Assembly (NCBI GenBank): GCA_937868545.1
Contig: CALMMX010000151.1
Span: 1 to 33,158, forward strand
Length of the DNA stretch: 33,158 bases
Direction of reading: 5' to 3'
Source: an uncultured Bacteroidota bacterium
GTDB taxonomy: Bacteria > Bacteroidota > Bacteroidia > B-17B0 > Aurantibacillaceae
A model generated the notes under the pieces. That model was not told the DNA's origin and did not search any database. It saw only the letters and a list, made by a program, of their open reading frames with translations. Shown piece by piece: positions 16,641 to 25,662 of the stretch (positions within the stretch are counted from its first letter, which is position 1; each line of letters begins with the position of its first letter). Both the position numbers and the translations under genes were made by a program.

Positions 16641-17639
16641 TTGAAAAATTCAAAATTCATATCTATCACAATTTTCTTAATAGTTATAATGCTATTATTG
16701 TTTTTTGCTGATTTGTTTTTTGGCTCAGTTAATCTTTTCTCAATAAAAGACAATCAAGCATTATTTGATACTATTTTATATTCTATTCGAATTCCAAAAG
16801 CCATAACTTGTATTTGCGCTGGTTCGGCTCTTGCTTTATGTGGTTTGTTAATGCAGAGTTTGTTTCGTAATCCTTTGGCTGGACCCTATGTATTAGGTAT
16901 TAGCAGTGGAGCAAGTTTATTTGTTGCAATTGCAACTATGCTGTTAACATCAATAAATGTATCGGGTTTGTTTTTATTTGGCAAGAGCATGATTACCTTG
17001 TTTTCTGTTGCTGGGGCTTTTATTATCACATTACTTATTTTATTTATTTCTAAAAGAAATAAAAGCAACGTTACTGTATTATTAGTTGGCATTATGCTTT
17101 CTCAAATACTGGGGGCTTTGCAAGGTTTAATTGAATTTATGGCAAGTGGTAATAGTTTAAAAACATTTATTATTTGGGGCATGGGAAGTGTAAGTTCTAC
17201 CACCTTAGATGATTTAATTGTTATTGTACCAATTTTTATACTGGCTGTAGTTTCTTCATTTTTTTTAATTAAGCCTTTAAACGCTATATTATTGAATGAT
17301 AATTATGCAAGTAATTTAGGGGTGAATATATCTTCGCTTCGTTTAAAAGTAATTTTAGTTACTGCCATATTAGTGGGCGTAATTACTGCTTTTTGTGGCC
17401 CAATAGCGTTTGTTGGCATTTCGGTTCCAATTGCTTCACGTTTATTTTTTAAAACATCAAATCACTTACATCAAATTGTATTTTGTTTGTTATTAGGTGC
17501 TGGTGTTGTTTTATTGGCCGATGTAATTTGTCAGATAATGAGTTCACATTTTATGTTACCTATCAATACCATAACTACTATTATTGGATCTCCAATAGTA
17601 CTGTATCTATTATTTAAATCTAAATTACATATTGCATGA
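16641..17639 (+). CDS. ABC importer permease, FecCD/BtuC family
   Basis: Inner-membrane permease of 332 residues with about ten hydrophobic segments, the normal size and topology of FecCD/BtuC subunits. Family motifs include SIRIPKAITCICAGSALALCGLLMQSLFRNPLAGPYVLGISSG in the N-terminal half and GPIAFVGISVPIASRLFF in the C-terminal half (the ATPase-coupling loop). The start is TTG at 16641; the only nearby ATG runs into a stop at once. Its stop overlaps the ATPase start by 4 bp (ATGA). It moves a siderophore-, haem- or corrinoid-type ligand delivered by the lipoprotein encoded upstream. Confidence 0.93.
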   Translation: MKNSKFISITIFLIVIMLLLFFADLFFGSVNLFSIKDNQALFDTILYSIRIPKAITCICAGSALALCGLLMQSLFRNPLAGPYVLGISSGASLFVAIATMLLTSINVSGLFLFGKSMITLFSVAGAFIITLLILFISKRNKSNVTVLLVGIMLSQILGALQGLIEFMASGNSLKTFIIWGMGSVSSTTLDDLIVIVPIFILAVVSSFFLIKPLNAILLNDNYASNLGVNISSLRLKVILVTAILVGVITAFCGPIAFVGISVPIASRLFFKTSNHLHQIVFCLLLGAGVVLLADVICQIMSSHFMLPINTITTIIGSPIVLYLLFKSKLHIA

Positions 17640-18316
17640 TAGAAGTAAAAGATTTAAATATTGGTTATGTATCTAAGAAAAAGACTGTTTCTGTTTTTTC
17701 AAATATTAATTTATCATTTAATAGTGGTGAATTGGTAGGACTAATTGGAGATAATGGAGTAGGGAAATCAACTCTAATAAAAACCTTAACAGGCTTTATT
17801 AAACCATTAGCAGGAACTATTTTAATTGACAAAAAAGACATACTTAGTTTTTCGGCCCATGATTTATCAAAAACCATATCAATTGTAAGTACCGAAAAAG
17901 TGGGTGGGTTTAATTTAACTGTTTTTGATGTAGTGGCGCTTGGCAGAACACCTTACATTTCTGTATTTGGAAAATTAAATGCAAGTGACATTGAGTGCGT
18001 AGAAAAGAGTTTACAAACTTTATCAATTAATCATTTAAGAGATAAATTAATTGATGAATTGAGCGATGGACAAAGGCAAAAAGTAATGATTGCAAAATCC
18101 TTAGCTCAAGAAACGTCAATAATTATTTTAGATGAACCAACTGCTTTTTTAGATTATAAATCAAAACACAATTTGTTTGAAGTTTTAAAATCCTTATGCA
18201 AAGAGCAAAATAAATTAGTACTTGTTTCATCGCACGATATTGATTTGATGGAGAAATATGTAACTAAATCTGTGGCTTTGCTTTCTGAAAACAGTATTGA
18301 GATTAAGAAATATTAA
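17636..18316 (+). CDS. ABC importer ATPase, FecE/BtuD family
   Basis: Cytoplasmic ATPase of 226 residues. Visible motifs are Walker A GDNGVGKST (38-46), the Q-loop region at STEKVGGFNLTVFDVVALGR, a signature reading LSDGQ (142-146) instead of LSGGQ, Walker B IIILDEPT (D166, E167) and the switch histidine H200. The GRTPYISVFGKLN stretch after the Q-loop is typical of metal-chelate importers such as FecE and FhuC. The short C-terminus lacks the extended tail of some family members. It is translationally coupled to the permease gene and ends the plus-strand run, 1 bp from the stop of the convergent lytic transglycosylase gene. Confidence 0.93.
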   Translation: MIEVKDLNIGYVSKKKTVSVFSNINLSFNSGELVGLIGDNGVGKSTLIKTLTGFIKPLAGTILIDKKDILSFSAHDLSKTISIVSTEKVGGFNLTVFDVVALGRTPYISVFGKLNASDIECVEKSLQTLSINHLRDKLIDELSDGQRQKVMIAKSLAQETSIIILDEPTAFLDYKSKHNLFEVLKSLCKEQNKLVLVSSHDIDLMEKYVTKSVALLSENSIEIKKY

Positions 18317-18317
18317 T

Positions 18318-19400
18318 TTAATAATTCCTAAGCGGCGGAGTTGTATAATCCAATGGTTTTGGTTGAGGAAATTGTTGACTTGGAGCTAAACCAAATTTTT
18401 CATTTACTTCTAAAAGGGCTGCTAATACTAATTGAGAGTAGTTTTGTGAGGCTGATTTAAAATGGCGTGTTTCGGTATGCCATAAGGTGTATATTAAATT
18501 CATATTCCCTTCTGTAGGTCTAAATGTAAACAGTGCTTTTTTAACATTGCCTGCGCCTGCATGGTAAGAGTGCATTACTAATAACCTAAACCATAAATCA
18601 TTTTCTTTGTAATTTTTAATACCTAAAGAATCTAATATTTCTTTTGTTTTTGGAATACATATTTTTTTTAATAAAGAAGATGCAGCGTATGCCGATCTAT
18701 CAAAATCTGCTCTCTCATCAATGTGTTTGTTTACTTTTAATCCAAATAACCTTGCCACATCTTTCATTAATTGAAATGAACCATACGCACCTGCATTCGA
18801 TTTTTGAAGCTTATTAGGACTCTCAATCATAAGTATGGCTTGTGCATACCAAGGGTCAACATCGTTGGCAATAAAATCATTTATACCTCTATGAAAATTA
18901 GTGGAGGCTTTTCCGAAATCGTAAAAAAAGCTTTTCCCTGCTGTAAGTAAAATACGTGCCGAATCCATTAAACAATGTTCGTACCTCAAACTATCTTTTA
19001 TTCTTTTTTGATTTTGAATGCAAAGTGTGTCCCAAATTTTGCAACTTACTGTATGCAATACATGTCTGTTTTCTGGTCTGTTTAGCAAGGCACTATCTTT
19101 ATGCAAGCGCATTATTTTTCTCCAAAAAATTACATTTGGTAAAGTATCACATCTAAAATCATAAACTTGTTTGTTGAAAACAAAGTCCATTTTTTCCTTT
19201 GTTTTCAAGCTGTTCACGGTTATTACATCTTCACGCAAATTAATGCTTGCGCTCGTACTTGCAATTGTGCTGTCGGGTGGAGAGCAAAGCAATTTTAAGG
19301 TAAATATAATTGAAACAAAAAGAGACATAGCTTTATAACAGATAAAAGATACTGCTATAATGCAAACCCAATTAACTAGTATCACTGTTTTTTTCAACAA
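18318..19400 (-). CDS. Membrane-anchored lytic murein transglycosylase
   Basis: Protein of 360 residues with an N-terminal membrane segment (about 5-38) that could be a signal anchor, a polar linker, and a C-terminal SLT/goose-lysozyme-type domain. The catalytic glutamate is E193 in AILMIESPN, followed by the family motif NAGAYGSFQLM, then HSYHAGAGNVKKAL and NYSQLVLAALL. These enzymes cut the peptidoglycan glycan strand, forming 1,6-anhydro ends, in wall remodelling. It is transcribed towards the ABC importer genes and ends 1 bp from them. The region upstream holds palindromic repeats rather than a clear promoter. Confidence 0.88.
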   Translation of the reverse strand: MLKKTVILVNWVCIIAVSFICYKAMSLFVSIIFTLKLLCSPPDSTIASTSASINLREDVITVNSLKTKEKMDFVFNKQVYDFRCDTLPNVIFWRKIMRLHKDSALLNRPENRHVLHTVSCKIWDTLCIQNQKRIKDSLRYEHCLMDSARILLTAGKSFFYDFGKASTNFHRGINDFIANDVDPWYAQAILMIESPNKLQKSNAGAYGSFQLMKDVARLFGLKVNKHIDERADFDRSAYAASSLLKKICIPKTKEILDSLGIKNYKENDLWFRLLVMHSYHAGAGNVKKALFTFRPTEGNMNLIYTLWHTETRHFKSASQNYSQLVLAALLEVNEKFGLAPSQQFPQPKPLDYTTPPLRNY

Positions 19401-19477
19401 TTAATTTTTTATAGTGATTTGAAATTAATAAAATGTTTTTCAAAAAACAGAAGCTGTATTAAAATACTACTTTATTT

Positions 19478-19552
19478 CGTCATCGCGAGTGCCTCATTTA
19501 CGAAGTTATCTCATTTCTTGCATATGATTGCTTCTCTACTCTCGTAATAACG
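19478..19552. repeat. Paired degenerate copies of a Bacteroidota-type palindromic repeat
   Basis: The left arm starts CGTCATCGCGAGTG and ends GAAGTTATCTC (19478-19512). The right arm (19526-19552), read on the minus strand, starts CGTTATTACGAG and ends GAAGCAATC. Both resemble the 'CGTCATTGCGAGG...GAAGCAATC' intergenic repeat that I recall from many Bacteroidota chromosomes. Together they form an imperfect inverted repeat. Confidence 0.6.
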
Positions 19553-19588
19553 TGTATCGTTCAGTCAAGTAATATAAATATCGAAGTC

Positions 19589-19609
19589 ATGCTGAACTTG
19601 ATTCAGCAT
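19589..19609. repeat. Short palindromic repeat, 8-bp stem
   Basis: ATGCTGAA (19589-19596) pairs with TTCAGCAT (19602-19609) around a 5-nt loop. Including the preceding GTC, the unit matches the 'GTCATGCTGAACTTGTTTCAGCATCT' type of intergenic repeat seen in many Bacteroidota. Confidence 0.65.
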
Positions 19610-19650
19610 CTATTGTGACTCTGAACAAAGTTTATAGTTAAAATATAATG

Positions 19651-19676
19651 TCACTCTGTGCGAAGTCGAAGAGTGA
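19651..19676. repeat. Short palindromic repeat, 7-bp stem
   Basis: TCACTCT (19651-19657) pairs with AGAGTGA (19670-19676), with GTGCGAAGTCGA between. It resembles the 'GTCACCCTGAGCGAAGTCGAAGGGTG' repeat class of Bacteroidota; here both stem arms have changed together, keeping the pairing. Confidence 0.65.
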
Positions 19677-19731
19677 TTTTGATTGGTATACTCTTAGTTT
19701 AATATTATTTTTTTGTTTAAAAAATTAAGGG

Positions 19732-19745
19732 AACTTCTAGAAGTT
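19732..19745 (-). terminator. Possible weak terminator or palindromic site after purL
   Basis: AACTTCTAGAAGTT is a perfect 14-bp palindrome starting 9 bp past the purL stop on the minus strand and followed there by CCCTTAATTTTTT. It could fold as a short hairpin before a T-rich stretch, but a palindrome with no spacer leaves only about five base pairs, so this may be a protein-binding site or nothing. Confidence 0.3.
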
Positions 19746-19753
19746 TCATAATA

Positions 19754-21979
19754 TTAATTCAAAATATTTTCAATGCTAGTATCAAAGCTTTGTTTGTATT
19801 CTGCAACAGTTCCATAGTTAGTTCCATCAATAACACAAGCATTACCTTTTACAACCCCTAACTTAGTAAATGTGATATTATGATTTTTTAATTCAGCTTC
19901 AATGTTTGAAGTATTTGATGCTGTTATTACAACACGGCTTTGTGCCTCTCCAAATAAATAAGCGTCTTTACGGAAATTAGAATCTGTAGCTATTTCAAAT
20001 CCTAAATTGGTAACCATTGCACTTTCTAGTAAGTTCATAAATAAACCACCATCACTTACATCATGTGCCGATTTAATAGATTTAGAGCGGATTAATGCAG
20101 TAATTACTTCTTGTAATTTATGTTCTTCATCTAAATTAAAATAAGGTGCAGAAGTATTTTTCACTTTATGATAGCTGTATAAATATTCCGAAGAAGATAT
20201 ATCATTTTTACTTTCTCCAACTAAATAAATTACATCACCTTCATTTTTAAAATTTAAAGTTGTTTGTAATGATTTATCTTCTAAAATCCCAATCATACCA
20301 ATAGTTGGTGTTGGAAACACTGGTCCTTCGTAACTTGATTGATTATAAAAACTTACATTACCTCCAGTAACTGGTGTTTTAAATTTTAAACACGCTGCAC
20401 TCATTCCTTTTATTGAACCAACAAATTGCCAATATACTTCTGGGTTGTAAGGATTACCAAAGTTTAAGCAATTAGTAACTGCACTTGGTAAACCACCACT
20501 GCACACAATATTACGAGCCGCTTCACTCACTGCAATTGCGCAACCTGCTTCAGGGTCAGCATTCACGTAACGCGAATTGCAATCTACTGTCATAGCTAAA
20601 GCTTTTTTAGTTCCTTTCACATTTACAATAGCTGCATCGCTAGGAGAATTAGTACTCATATTAATTCCACCAACCATACTGTCGTATTGATTATACACCC
20701 AACGTTTGCTAGCTAAATTCGGAAGCTTAGCTAAAAACTGCATTACTGGTTTTAAATCTTTTGGTTCTTCTATTTGAGAAATTGTAAACTTTTTTGATTC
20801 AGCAAAATAAGCAGGCTCTTTGTAATCACGTTTGTATATTGGAGCTCCACCACCTAATACTAAAACACCAGCAGGAACATCAGCTACTAATTCATCGTTC
20901 ATATAATATTTTAAACGATCACCAGCAGTAACTTCACCAATTTGAGCACAATTTAAATCCCATTTATCAAATACATCTTGTACTAATTTTTCTTTTCCTT
21001 TTTCTACCACAACCAACATACGTTCTTGTGACTCTGATAATAAAATTTCGAAAGGGTGCATGTTTGCTTGGCGTGTAGGAACTTTGTGTAACCAAATATT
21101 CATACCATGTTCACCTTTTGCACTCATTTCAGAAGTAGAACAAGTAATACCAGCAGCGCCCATATCTTGCATACCAATAACAGCACCAGTTTTAATAACT
21201 TCTAAAGTTGCTTCTAATAATAATTTTTCTTGAAAAGGATCTCCAACTTGTACTGATGGTAAATCTTTTGCCGAATCTTCTGTTAAATCTTTACTAGCAA
21301 ATGCAGCTCCAGCAATTCCATCTTTACCTGTTGCCGAACCTACTATAAATACTGGATTTCCAACGCCATAAGATGTTGCGCTTACAGTTTCTCCTTCTTT
21401 TACAATACCAACACTCATTGCATTTACCAATGGATTAACATTATAACATTCATCAAAAAATACTTCGCCACCAACTGTAGGAATACCAAATGCATTACCA
21501 TAATCACCAATACCTTTTACAACACCTTTCATAATCCATTGTGTTTTTGCTGAATTTATATCACCAAAACGTAATGAATTTAATTGTGCAATTGGGCGAG
21601 CACCCATTGTAAAAATATCTCTATTAATACCACCAACACCTGTTGCAGCACCTTGGTATGGCTCTATTGCACTTGGGTGATTATGTGATTCTATTTTAAA
21701 ACAACAGCCTAAACCATCTCCAATATCAACTAATCCAGCATTTTCTTCACCAGCTTTTGCTAACATATGCGGACCATCTTTTGGCAATGTTTTCAACCAA
21801 GTGATAGAGTTTTTATAAGAACAGTGTTCGCTCCACATTACCGAAAATATAGATACTTCAGTAAAGTTAGGTGTACGACCTAAAATTTCTTTAATTCTAT
21901 CAAACTCCTCAGGTAATAAACCTAAGTTTTTTGCTGCTTCAAGGTCTGCTAATTGTTCAGAATATTTAATGGTTGCCAT
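19754..21979 (-). CDS. purL: Phosphoribosylformylglycinamidine synthase subunit PurL (short form)
   Basis: Enzyme of 741 residues for the fourth step of purine synthesis: FGAR plus glutamine-derived ammonia plus ATP gives FGAM. The length matches the short PurL that works with separate PurS and PurQ, not the 1300-residue fused form; those partner genes are not in this window. Clear motifs are [11 protein letters not shown] (ATP/substrate histidine), [57 protein letters not shown] and [10 protein letters not shown]. It is a lone minus-strand gene; upstream lies a 12-bp direct repeat (22038-22080) that could be an operator. Confidence 0.97.
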   Translation of the reverse strand: MATIKYSEQLADLEAAKNLGLLPEEFDRIKEILGRTPNFTEVSIFSVMWSEHCSYKNSITWLKTLPKDGPHMLAKAGEENAGLVDIGDGLGCCFKIESHNHPSAIEPYQGAATGVGGINRDIFTMGARPIAQLNSLRFGDINSAKTQWIMKGVVKGIGDYGNAFGIPTVGGEVFFDECYNVNPLVNAMSVGIVKEGETVSATSYGVGNPVFIVGSATGKDGIAGAAFASKDLTEDSAKDLPSVQVGDPFQEKLLLEATLEVIKTGAVIGMQDMGAAGITCSTSEMSAKGEHGMNIWLHKVPTRQANMHPFEILLSESQERMLVVVEKGKEKLVQDVFDKWDLNCAQIGEVTAGDRLKYYMNDELVADVPAGVLVLGGGAPIYKRDYKEPAYFAESKKFTISQIEEPKDLKPVMQFLAKLPNLASKRWVYNQYDSMVGGINMSTNSPSDAAIVNVKGTKKALAMTVDCNSRYVNADPEAGCAIAVSEAARNIVCSGGLPSAVTNCLNFGNPYNPEVYWQFVGSIKGMSAACLKFKTPVTGGNVSFYNQSSYEGPVFPTPTIGMIGILEDKSLQTTLNFKNEGDVIYLVGESKNDISSSEYLYSYHKVKNTSAPYFNLDEEHKLQEVITALIRSKSIKSAHDVSDGGLFMNLLESAMVTNLGFEIATDSNFRKDAYLFGEAQSRVVITASNTSNIEAELKNHNITFTKLGVVKGNACVIDGTNYGTVAEYKQSFDTSIENILN

Positions 21980-22037
21980 AATTGTTTTAATATGATTATT
22001 GTGGCTTTAAAGATACAGAAATACTAAAAAACTGAAC

Positions 22038-22080
22038 GATTTTGTTGATGAGTTTTGATAAAAAGTTAGATTTTGTTGAT
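22038..22080. repeat. 12-bp direct repeat upstream of purL
   Basis: GATTTTGTTGAT occurs at 22038-22049 and again at 22069-22080, with a partial third version (GAGTTTTGAT) between. The two copies start 31 bp apart, about three helix turns, and lie 59-101 bp upstream of the purL start. This could be a regulator site or a low-complexity accident. Confidence 0.45.
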
Positions 22081-22089
22081 TTTGGCGAA

Positions 22090-23001
22090 TTAGTTAATAA
22101 TTATTTTGCGAGTATGATTTCCTTTTATGGTATTAAAAATTAATGTGTAGATACCACTTTTAATATATGAAACATCAATTTTTTGTAAATTGTTGTTGTG
22201 GCTGTTTTTAATTTCTATGGTTTCTCCAATACTGTTTATAAGTAATATATTTTTTATTTCAAAAATACTTTCAATATATAAATCGTTAATGATTGGATTG
22301 GGATAAATATTTATGTTCAATCCATCTAAATTTTCATTATCAAAAATTCCAGAAACTGTGGCGTTTTCTTCAATTTTCACATTATCAACCATTAAATACC
22401 CAGCATTATTAGAAGTTGCGGTATTTAAAACTTTATCATATGCCTCGAAATAAATATATATACTTTGACCTGAATAGGGTGTTAAGTTTGCTGTATAAGT
22501 TGTGAAACTAGTGGATGAGGATACTGGGCTATATTTTTTAAATAGTAATGATGCTCCGAGTATCGAACTTGAGTTTGAGATTAAAACTTTTAAGGAATCC
22601 ATCCCAGATGATTGAATTTGGAAGCTTAAAGTTTTAGTATTAGAACCCGATGGAATGTTAATAAGTGATGTTCTAAGATAATCATCAGTTAACGTTGATA
22701 CACCAATATTATCAGGCGCAGATCTTGTATATGCAGCTTTGTTTAATGTATTTGTAATTCTGAAGCCATAGCTCCCCATAAAATCATCATAGTAAGTTGA
22801 ACTGGTAGTGTGCTGATTGTAGCCATCTAAGTTTAATTGCTCCCAGTTTGATGGAATATCGCCTCCAGTAATTAATATTGGGGAGCTTGATATAACTGTT
22901 GGGGTTGGAATACTTTCAAAATCTTCATTAAAAAGTATAGTTTGTGAAAACAGAATGTTCGAAATAATTAGTAATACGAGAGTGAATGTTTGTTTTTTCA
23001 T
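22090..23001 (-). CDS. Secreted adhesin-like protein: choice-of-anchor J domain plus T9SS type A tail
   Basis: Protein of 303 residues with a signal peptide (1-20, ILFSQ). The main domain (about 22-215) is a beta-sandwich of the choice-of-anchor J/cleaved-adhesin type: LFNEDFESIPTP, SNWEQLNLDGYN, GSYGFRITN, LSFQIQSSGMDSLKVLIS, and a closing NAGYLMVDNVKIEE. The C-terminal 80 or so residues are a T9SS type A sorting domain with NIYPNPIINDLYIES and SGIYTLIFNTIKGNHTRKIIIN. It should be exported to the cell surface. It follows the NarL-type regulator gene in the same direction after 71 bp, with a -7 match (23036-23043) that may give it its own promoter. Confidence 0.85.
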   Translation of the reverse strand: MKKQTFTLVLLIISNILFSQTILFNEDFESIPTPTVISSSPILITGGDIPSNWEQLNLDGYNQHTTSSTYYDDFMGSYGFRITNTLNKAAYTRSAPDNIGVSTLTDDYLRTSLINIPSGSNTKTLSFQIQSSGMDSLKVLISNSSSILGASLLFKKYSPVSSSTSFTTYTANLTPYSGQSIYIYFEAYDKVLNTATSNNAGYLMVDNVKIEENATVSGIFDNENLDGLNINIYPNPIINDLYIESIFEIKNILLINSIGETIEIKNSHNNNLQKIDVSYIKSGIYTLIFNTIKGNHTRKIIIN

Positions 23002-23035
23002 TTTCTAATAATTTTTGTTTAATATATAATTAAGA

Positions 23036-23043
23036 CAAATTTA
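23036..23043 (-). promoter_or_regulatory. Candidate -7 element for the choice-of-anchor J gene
   Basis: Minus-strand TAAATTTG fits TAnnTTTG and lies 35 bp before the ATG. A TTTG (23058-23061) lies only 14 nt upstream, closer than the usual 17-23, so support is partial. Confidence 0.4.
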
Positions 23044-23072
23044 TTTTTAATAAATAACAAACTTTATACTAC

Positions 23073-23711
23073 TTATAGTAGTTTTTCGGCAATTGCATAT
23101 CTCATAATTCCAATTGCATTTTTAACACCAAGTTTTTGGATAATACTTTTTCTATATGCATCGATACTATGTTTGCTAATAAATAATTTATTCGCGATTT
23201 CTTCACTTGATAATTCTTCACAGATTAGTTTAACAACCTCTATTTCTCTTTTTGTAAGCTTAACAAAGTGGGTTTGTGATTCAGTTTTCATCCCCTCTTT
23301 TAGAATAGATAAAATTTCATCATCATAACATGTAGAACCATTAATTATTTTTTTAATAGTGTTCGCAATAACTTGTCTTTCACTATTCTTTAAAACATAT
23401 CCATCTATATCAAGCTCAAGCATAGCTTTAATATATTCCCTATCTTTATGTATAGTGAGAATTAAAAATTTAACCTGTTTATCTCTAGCTTTTATTTTTT
23501 TCGCTAATTCAATTCCTGACATTTTTGGCATACTGATATCTGAAATCACAAGTTCGATATCATTTTTTTCTAATATATTTAGAGCCTCTTCGCCATTTGA
23601 AGCTTCAAAAATTAAATTGATTTTTTCTTCATGTTTTAAAATGTTCTTTAAGCCTTCTAAAACAAGGGGATGATCATCAACTAATAATATGTTTGTTTTA
23701 GTGTTAGTCAT
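23073..23711 (-). CDS. NarL/FixJ-type response regulator
   Basis: Regulator of 212 residues. The receiver domain (about 6-125) has D12-D13, phosphoacceptor D58 in VISDISMPKMSG, T86 and K108. A LuxR-type helix-turn-helix (about 148-210) reads LTKREIEVVKLICEELSSEEIANKLFIS then VKNAIGIMRYA. It starts 1 bp after the stop of the TPR histidine kinase gene and is its obvious partner, since HisKA_3 kinases pair with this regulator type. In Bacteroidota this arrangement is common; the targets are unknown. The next gene downstream (T9SS adhesin-like) is a possible target by position only. Confidence 0.94.
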   Translation of the reverse strand: MTNTKTNILLVDDHPLVLEGLKNILKHEEKINLIFEASNGEEALNILEKNDIELVISDISMPKMSGIELAKKIKARDKQVKFLILTIHKDREYIKAMLELDIDGYVLKNSERQVIANTIKKIINGSTCYDDEILSILKEGMKTESQTHFVKLTKREIEVVKLICEELSSEEIANKLFISKHSIDAYRKSIIQKLGVKNAIGIMRYAIAEKLL

Positions 23712-23712
23712 T

Positions 23713-25650
23713 CTACAGCTTTATGTCTATAATTATATTAAGCCCTTTAATTTCATCATTAATTTGAATCTTCGAATTTATTAAATCAACCCTCGTTTTT
23801 ATGTTTTTTAGTCCTGTACCTGTTTTTTTATTTAAATTTTCAATACCTATACCATTATCATTATATTCTAGTATTAATCCATTTTCGATATTTAGAAATG
23901 AAATTTTAACAAAACTTGAGTTAGAATGCTTAAGAGCATTATTTAATAACTCTTGAGTTATTCTATAAATATGTATTTCAATAGTTTTTGATATATTTTG
24001 AATTTTATCATCAAATTCTATTTCTAATTTAAATTTATTGAGTTTGTTTATGTTGTATACCAAACTATTTAATGCTTGTTTTAAGCCCATTTCATATAAT
24101 AATATGGGTGCTATATTGTGAGAAACATCTCTAATATCTCCAATACACCCTTCTATTTCTTTAGTTTTAGATTTAATGTTTTCTTTATTAATACTATCAT
24201 TATAAATTTCATTTTCTAAACCCATTTTTATAATAGTTAAGTTTTGACAAATTCCGTCATGTAATTCTTGAGACAATCTATTTCTTTCGGCCTCTTGTCC
24301 ATTAAAAAATGCTTCTAAGCTTTGTTTTTGTTGAGTGAACATTAATTTGTTTTTCTTAATTTTTATATAAAAAATAAAAATTATTAGCATTAAAATAAAA
24401 AATGTAAACGAAACTATAATAATAATGTTTTTCCTTTTATTGATTTCTACGTTTAATTGAATTTCTTTTTCTTTTAAGTTTAATAATATTGTTTTATTAT
24501 TTATTTCTTGCGATAATTTAATGTTTTCTAATAAATCAACATTTTTGTTTTTGTTTAAACTGTCGCTTATATCAGTATGTTTTTTATGGTAAAATAGGCT
24601 TTTCTCAAAATCACGATTTCTTTTATGATTTTCTGATAGTGCAAGATAGATATCACTTAGGGCATATGTAAATTTGTTTTTTATTGCACATTTCAGAGCC
24701 TTTTCTAGCAAGATTATCGCGTTTCTATTTTTGCCTTCAATTGAATTTATTTCAGCTAAGTTTAAATAAGTGTAGATTAGCATTTCTGAATTATCTAATT
24801 TATCGGCAAGTTCATTAACTTGTTGAATGCTGTATTTAGCTTGGGAATAATTGCCTAGTTTAATTTGCACACAAGAAATGTTGTGCAGTGTTTCTATTAA
24901 AGAGCTTAGATCTCCATTTAAACTATCGTTTTTCGCAACTGATTTAAATATATCATATGACTCTTGATATTTTTTTTGTTTTAAGTATATTGTTGCAATA
25001 TTGTTTAGAACCAAGAAACTAGCCCTGTTATCATTTAGCTTTTTATTAATAAATAAAGCTTCTTTGTAATATATTAATGCAGAATCTAGCTCATCGTTTT
25101 CTTGAAAAGAAAGACCGATATTATTAAGCGCAGATTTTAAACAAGTATCATTTTTTATTTGAGTAGATAGTTGTAAAGATTTATGGAAATTAATTAAAGC
25201 ATTTCTGTGATCGCCAAGCATTGTATAATTACTTCCAATGTCATTATATGTAGATGCCTCTAATTTCTTATATTTTTGGTTTATCGCAATTGCAAGTCCT
25301 AACTCACATAATTTAATTGAGTACTTATAATTTGATTTTTTATGAAAATTACGAGCTAATCTATTTATTCCTAAAACAAGATAGTAGTGATTTTTTTGTT
25401 TTGAAGCTAGTTTAACTGTATTTATGCAATACAAATCGCTTTTACTTAAATCGAATTGGGAGTAATTTACAGCTAAAGAGTAGTATAATTTTGTTTTATA
25501 ATCTTCATTATTTGTTGTCTTAATTTCATTATTTAAAGAGTCGATTTTTTGATTTTGACAATTAAATGAATCAACATTTAGTATAAATATAAATGCATAT
25601 ATAAACTTACTTAATGCAAGTTTATATATGTTTATTTTTACAGCAATCAT
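23713..25650 (-). CDS. TPR-containing sensor histidine kinase (HisKA_3)
   Basis: Sensor of 645 residues. A signal peptide or N-terminal helix (about 9-31) leads into six or more TPR units (about 36-380, for example ASTYNDIGSNYTMLGDHRNALINFHKSLQLS and ALNNIGLSFQENDELDSALIYYKEALFIN), a coiled-coil stretch, then one membrane helix (about 408-428). The cytoplasmic kinase has the HisKA_3 phosphoacceptor H464 in RLSQELHDGICQNL, an N box ITQELLNNALKHSN and DNGIGI/GTGLKNIKTR. The TPR part probably senses protein or peptide in the periplasm. The gene is 12 bp downstream of an aldo/keto reductase gene and 1 bp before its NarL partner. Confidence 0.93.
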   Translation of the reverse strand: MIAVKINIYKLALSKFIYAFIFILNVDSFNCQNQKIDSLNNEIKTTNNEDYKTKLYYSLAVNYSQFDLSKSDLYCINTVKLASKQKNHYYLVLGINRLARNFHKKSNYKYSIKLCELGLAIAINQKYKKLEASTYNDIGSNYTMLGDHRNALINFHKSLQLSTQIKNDTCLKSALNNIGLSFQENDELDSALIYYKEALFINKKLNDNRASFLVLNNIATIYLKQKKYQESYDIFKSVAKNDSLNGDLSSLIETLHNISCVQIKLGNYSQAKYSIQQVNELADKLDNSEMLIYTYLNLAEINSIEGKNRNAIILLEKALKCAIKNKFTYALSDIYLALSENHKRNRDFEKSLFYHKKHTDISDSLNKNKNVDLLENIKLSQEINNKTILLNLKEKEIQLNVEINKRKNIIIIVSFTFFILMLIIFIFYIKIKKNKLMFTQQKQSLEAFFNGQEAERNRLSQELHDGICQNLTIIKMGLENEIYNDSINKENIKSKTKEIEGCIGDIRDVSHNIAPILLYEMGLKQALNSLVYNINKLNKFKLEIEFDDKIQNISKTIEIHIYRITQELLNNALKHSNSSFVKISFLNIENGLILEYNDNGIGIENLNKKTGTGLKNIKTRVDLINSKIQINDEIKGLNIIIDIKL

Positions 25651-25662
25651 TTTAGTAAAAAT

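Larger units (their letters stand above)
19401..19753. other. 353-bp intergenic region made largely of palindromic repeats
   Basis: No gene or RNA is recognised. It lies upstream of the lytic transglycosylase gene and downstream of purL, and must hold the promoter of the former, though no TAnnTTTG match was picked out. Three different inverted-repeat units occupy 19478-19676. Confidence 0.7.

Noticed and set aside
17636..18316. A degenerate (inactive) ABC ATPase because the signature reads LSDGQ
   Set aside because: Walker A and B, the catalytic Glu and the switch His are all intact, and Asp at this signature position occurs in active importers.
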